Shown here: piece by piece, positions 60,517 through 64,000 of the stretch
How positions within the stretch are numbered: position 1 is the stretch's first letter
How the letters are laid out: every line of letters begins with the position of its first letter
Assembly: GCF_050948215.1 (NCBI RefSeq)
Contig: NC_135158.1
Span: 9,533,822-9,597,821 of the forward strand
Source of the DNA: Halictus rubicundus
Lineage: Eukaryota > Arthropoda > Insecta > Hymenoptera > Halictidae
Direction: 5' to 3'
Length of the DNA stretch: 64,000 nt
Notes under the pieces: model-generated
What the model was told of the DNA's origin: nothing
Seen by the model: the letters and a program-made list of their open reading frames with translations, nothing else
Database searches by the model: none
Made by a program: the position numbers and the translations under genes

Positions 60517-63500
60517 AAAGATCCTTATAGACAAGGCAATTTTTTAAAGATCTTTTAGGAGGTCTCTTCAGAAAAGACAATTTTTAAAAAATTCCTGATG
60601 AATATTTCTTATACCATGACAACTGAAGAAAACATTTAAACAGCTACTTAAAGATGAATCATCCTGTATAATAAATTCTAAATGAACCTAAAACTGCTTT
60701 AAGACCCATTTGGATAAAAATTTCCAACATCCTGATGATTGAACGTGCACTTCGAACATGTAGCAACCTATAAGACAGAATCGCCTCTTTTGAACCGCGC
60801 TGTACACCACGGCATAGCAAGAAGGTATAGTAAGGTCGTCGCAACAGTTGAACAACAGGTCTCGCTACCCCGTCTTCTTAATTATCGTCGGAACACCGGT
60901 ACATCTATGTGTGTCCGTGTGCGGTGTTCCTCGCGGTGTTTCCTTTTGGTTCTGCTCGGTTCCGCTGATGTCAATCATGTCCTCTCGGTCCGGTCACTTG
61001 CTTCTGATTTATAACCGTGTAACAGGTCTTGTTGGTCGCGCTGCAATAGTTCGAGGACAGTCCCGCTCGGAATTACGCTTGACGGCTGGTTCTGCCGAGC
61101 GAACACCGAAAAATACAGATAACGCGGTGCGCGCCTAGAGTCGCGTGTTGCGAACGTTAGTCGCGTAGAAAATCTGTTTCCCCGATCGAGACCGTATAGA
61201 TCATTTCGGAGGAGAGCTAATTTACATCGACGAGTGTAATAGCACGTTTAATAGCTTTCAATTATCATCTCGAGGAAAACTGATCGGTACCGGTCATTTT
61301 TTGCTCGTCCCCTGGATGCTTCGAAGCAGCGGTTTTAAATATTCAAATATTATATGAAAATGCATCTGGTCATCAAGTCGTTTAATTCAGGTCGTTTAAT
61401 TCAATGTTCGTATCATGGGAAAATTTAATAGGAAAATGTTGCTGGAAAACTGTTTAAAGTTCATTAGAGTTTGAACGTCTAATTGAGAATGCTGCAGTAT
61501 GGTGATCATCAGACTATCAATTATTTTTAAATTAGTGCTTTAAATTTCACCTACTCGTGTTTTGGCGCTAGTGCATACGCAATTTGATAATCGTATTTCT
61601 GCATCGGGAAAATTAAAATGAAATAAATTTCCAAATGGACGCGCTGACAAAACTAAATTAAAATCGTGTTCCTTGCTCGTTAACAGAGACAAAGTAGAGT
61701 CGAATGCTACCGTGTTCGCCGATTAATCTATCCAATTTGTTCATTGCCTCGTATTTCCGACTTACAACCCGTTTTTAATTGAATATTAATGACCAGCATC
61801 AATCCAGTGATCCGACAGAAAATATGAAAGGTATCGCGCACTAAATATCCGTAATTTGATCGGAACATCGACGACAATCATCCGGAACGTGCTCCGAGCT
61901 CCGCCATTGTCCACCTGCTCTCCCTATCACGAGACTCTCATCTGTTTTGTTAATAGGCATCTTTTAATTACGCAAGGCTAACACACCGCGCTCCCGCTAA
62001 TTGCGATGTGCAGACTCGCTGCCCGCTGGGCAATAAAAAACACATAAAAATGCGTTTGCATAATGTGCACGACGTGGCCGGCCGTCAGCCGAGGGAAACA
62101 GAAGCAATCTTCTTCGCCCGGGATTCTATAAAATTATTTACGACCGAATTGCTGTATAAATATGAAATTTAATTAAAAATAGTGTACCGGTTATTGACGT
62201 GCTTAATGCCCTCGATCCTCGAAAGGAACGCAGAACGGTTCCGAGTGGCTAATTTATTAACAAGCTGTGATCGCTCGAGAAACCTTTTATTAACCAAGAG
62301 TATAATTCTTTCTGCGATATGGTGCCACTAGTAAAAATGATCAGGAGCCAATCGGAAAGTTCTTTCTTCCTTTAATAATTTGAATACGCTGGGACCAATC
62401 CGTTGAAGCTTTTAAATTCTTTTCATTCATTTATAACTTTCGAGAAACAATTTTGATTGCGCCCAAATTTAACTTATTTTATAACGAATTTATTTAGATT
62501 CCTTGTAATTTTTAAAAAATCTGTAACCGAGCATTCGACCGGCAATGATAATCTTTCAGTGTTCGGACGTTCTCTCGAACGAGATGCACGAAATAAAAAT
62601 GGAGATTCGGGTCAGCAGCGACCCAGTCGCCGCCGCGAATGGTATAAATCGATCGAATTTGATGCAGAAGGGACCCGTTCGTGACTCGCGAGCGGAAAAC
62701 CGAACGAACGTCTGCGTGATCGCGATTCCGCCGCCTCGAAAGCGCGGCTCTAATGTATTCCCCGGGTAATTGCGGGACTAATCGCACGTAATTAGGGCCC
62801 CTAATGAGGGCCACCGGGTCGCGTGTAACGCACGCTCCGCTTTATGAATCCGAACAAGCGCGAGAACAAGGCGCACGGAGCCCTTGCAGCTCGCGCGTGT
62901 TGCTATATTCGAGATCAAGCCGCGCAACCGCTAATTAAGGTGCGTCCGAACGTTGATTGGCCGCGCCGGTTCGACGATTAGAATCGTCTTTGTTGAGATC
63001 GGTTTATAATAGCGTTTATTCCAGCACTGAGCGCTCTATTAATTACAACGCAAACGGCCGGCCGCAATTAATCTTCCTCCGCAAAAGTCAACAATATGTT
63101 CGCAATTTATCTGTGGACACTTTAATGGAACTGTCAACATCCGTTGCCGAGTTTATTAATCGACGGCCTAACGAGTTGACTGCTCGATCGGTGACGCAAT
63201 AATTTGTCCCAAAATTTTCATTGTTCGAGCAGAAAATCAATTTATCTTTGTCCTGTGGTAGGGGTAACGTATGAATAATAAAAACCTGTGAAATGCTAAG
63301 GAGTTAAGGGAGTAATTAACAGATTGTAAAGATTCTTGTAAATTATTATTTTCGGATTGTAGAAATTAAAGTGGTTAAAGGGAAAATTTATTTCGTCGAC
63401 GAAGCTTTAGTACCTTTTAGAAGCTTTTTAGAAGAATAATTTACGTTTGCGTAAAAATGGCCGCCGACCGATCTAGTTGGAAGTAGATTTCCTAAACGTC

Positions 63501-64000
63501 ACGACTTGGCTAGATTTTAATTATCAGTGCATTAAGTCCGCCCGACAAATAGGAGCAATTTGAACCGTCGAAAGCCGGGAACTGGTGTAACGGGAACGGC
63601 GAGGAATTATGTGACATCGGCAATCAAGGCGTCGTAAAAAACCGGGGGAAAAACTGATTTAAATGTTTACCTTGCTTATCTCGCGCAAATTGCAAGCGTG
63701 CATAATAAGTTTAATTAACGGCCGAGTTAAGAGCCCGACTTCTACAACGTGTAACACGCGAACCAGCTGCCGTTTAGAGGGCCTCTAGCACAAACACGGG
63801 GGATGTAAATCGGTGGTTGTGCTCAACTTGTACGATGTTAATTAAGCTCGAAACATAACTTTAACAGGCCAATCTTTTCTAATCTTTCGCTCCGGAATAG
63901 GCCAGCCAGTTTTCCCTCGTGGCTAAAGAAACATCGTACGGTACGTTTGCCTGGAACTTTTTTTCGAGCCGACGGATTAAAAAGTAATAATAATAATACC

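Larger units (their letters stand above)
44341..64000 (-). other. ems: Probable intron (3' part) of ems, non-coding
   Basis: The sequence upstream of the ems acceptor contains no exon that I can recognise as the first 44 homeodomain residues or the N-terminal region. If that exon lies beyond the window, this stretch is intron of at least 19.6 kb. It includes repeats listed separately (45880-46350, 50474-50510, 50910-51078, 60230-60516) and several GC-rich blocks with ATTA-core sites. An unrecognised short upstream exon, or another gene inside the intron, cannot be ruled out. Confidence 0.5.

Noticed and set aside
1..64000. CRISPR arrays, rRNA, tRNA and known microRNAs
   Set aside because: The tandem arrays have no spacer structure, and no rRNA core, tRNA-like GGTTCGAATCC context or familiar insect microRNA seed sequence was found by eye; a covariance-model scan would be decisive.

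Overview
The window reads as nuclear DNA of an insect. It holds one gene fragment that I recognise with confidence, the terminal exon of an EMX-family homeobox gene (empty spiracles, ems) on the minus strand at 44059-44340. CpG is not depleted, GC-rich non-coding blocks alternate with AT-rich blocks full of short inverted-repeat elements, and (GA)n, (GGCTC)n and (GAC)n microsatellites are common. This look suits Hymenoptera (a bee or ant), but that placement is an inference and not a sequence-proven assignment.

Layout. 1-42160: gene-poor DNA downstream of ems. It contains microsatellites, at least four families of non-autonomous DNA transposons (TTAA-ended, CAGGGTG-ended, a GTAGACTGCGG-ended MITE family and a large fold-back element), tandem arrays with periods of about 185 and 152 bp, a duplication of about 317 bp, and one unexplained 330-codon open frame at 22451-23443. 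42160-44058: probable ems 3' UTR, with three AATAAA signals and three PUF/Pumilio-type motifs. 44059-44340: ems terminal exon. It starts at homeodomain residue 45, so the first 44 residues lie on an exon upstream of a 3' splice site. 44341-64000: probably the distal part of the ems intron. I could not find the N-terminal homeodomain half here, so the intron would be at least 19.6 kb, or the exon escaped my reading. This part holds a polypurine tract, a 169-bp TTAA MITE, a 41-bp minisatellite and GC-rich blocks dotted with homeodomain-type ATTA sites.

The biological theme is a developmental regulator inside a large non-coding neighbourhood. The blocks with clustered TAATTA or GATTAATC sites are the best candidates for cis-regulatory DNA. 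I found no operon, CRISPR array, rRNA, tRNA or other system, and I see no convincing evidence of a wholly new one. The most distinctive items are the nested TTAA insertion whose empty site is preserved in a paralogous repeat, the CAGGGTG element with a decayed transposase tail, the possible PUF elements in the ems 3' UTR, and the unexplained 330-codon frame.
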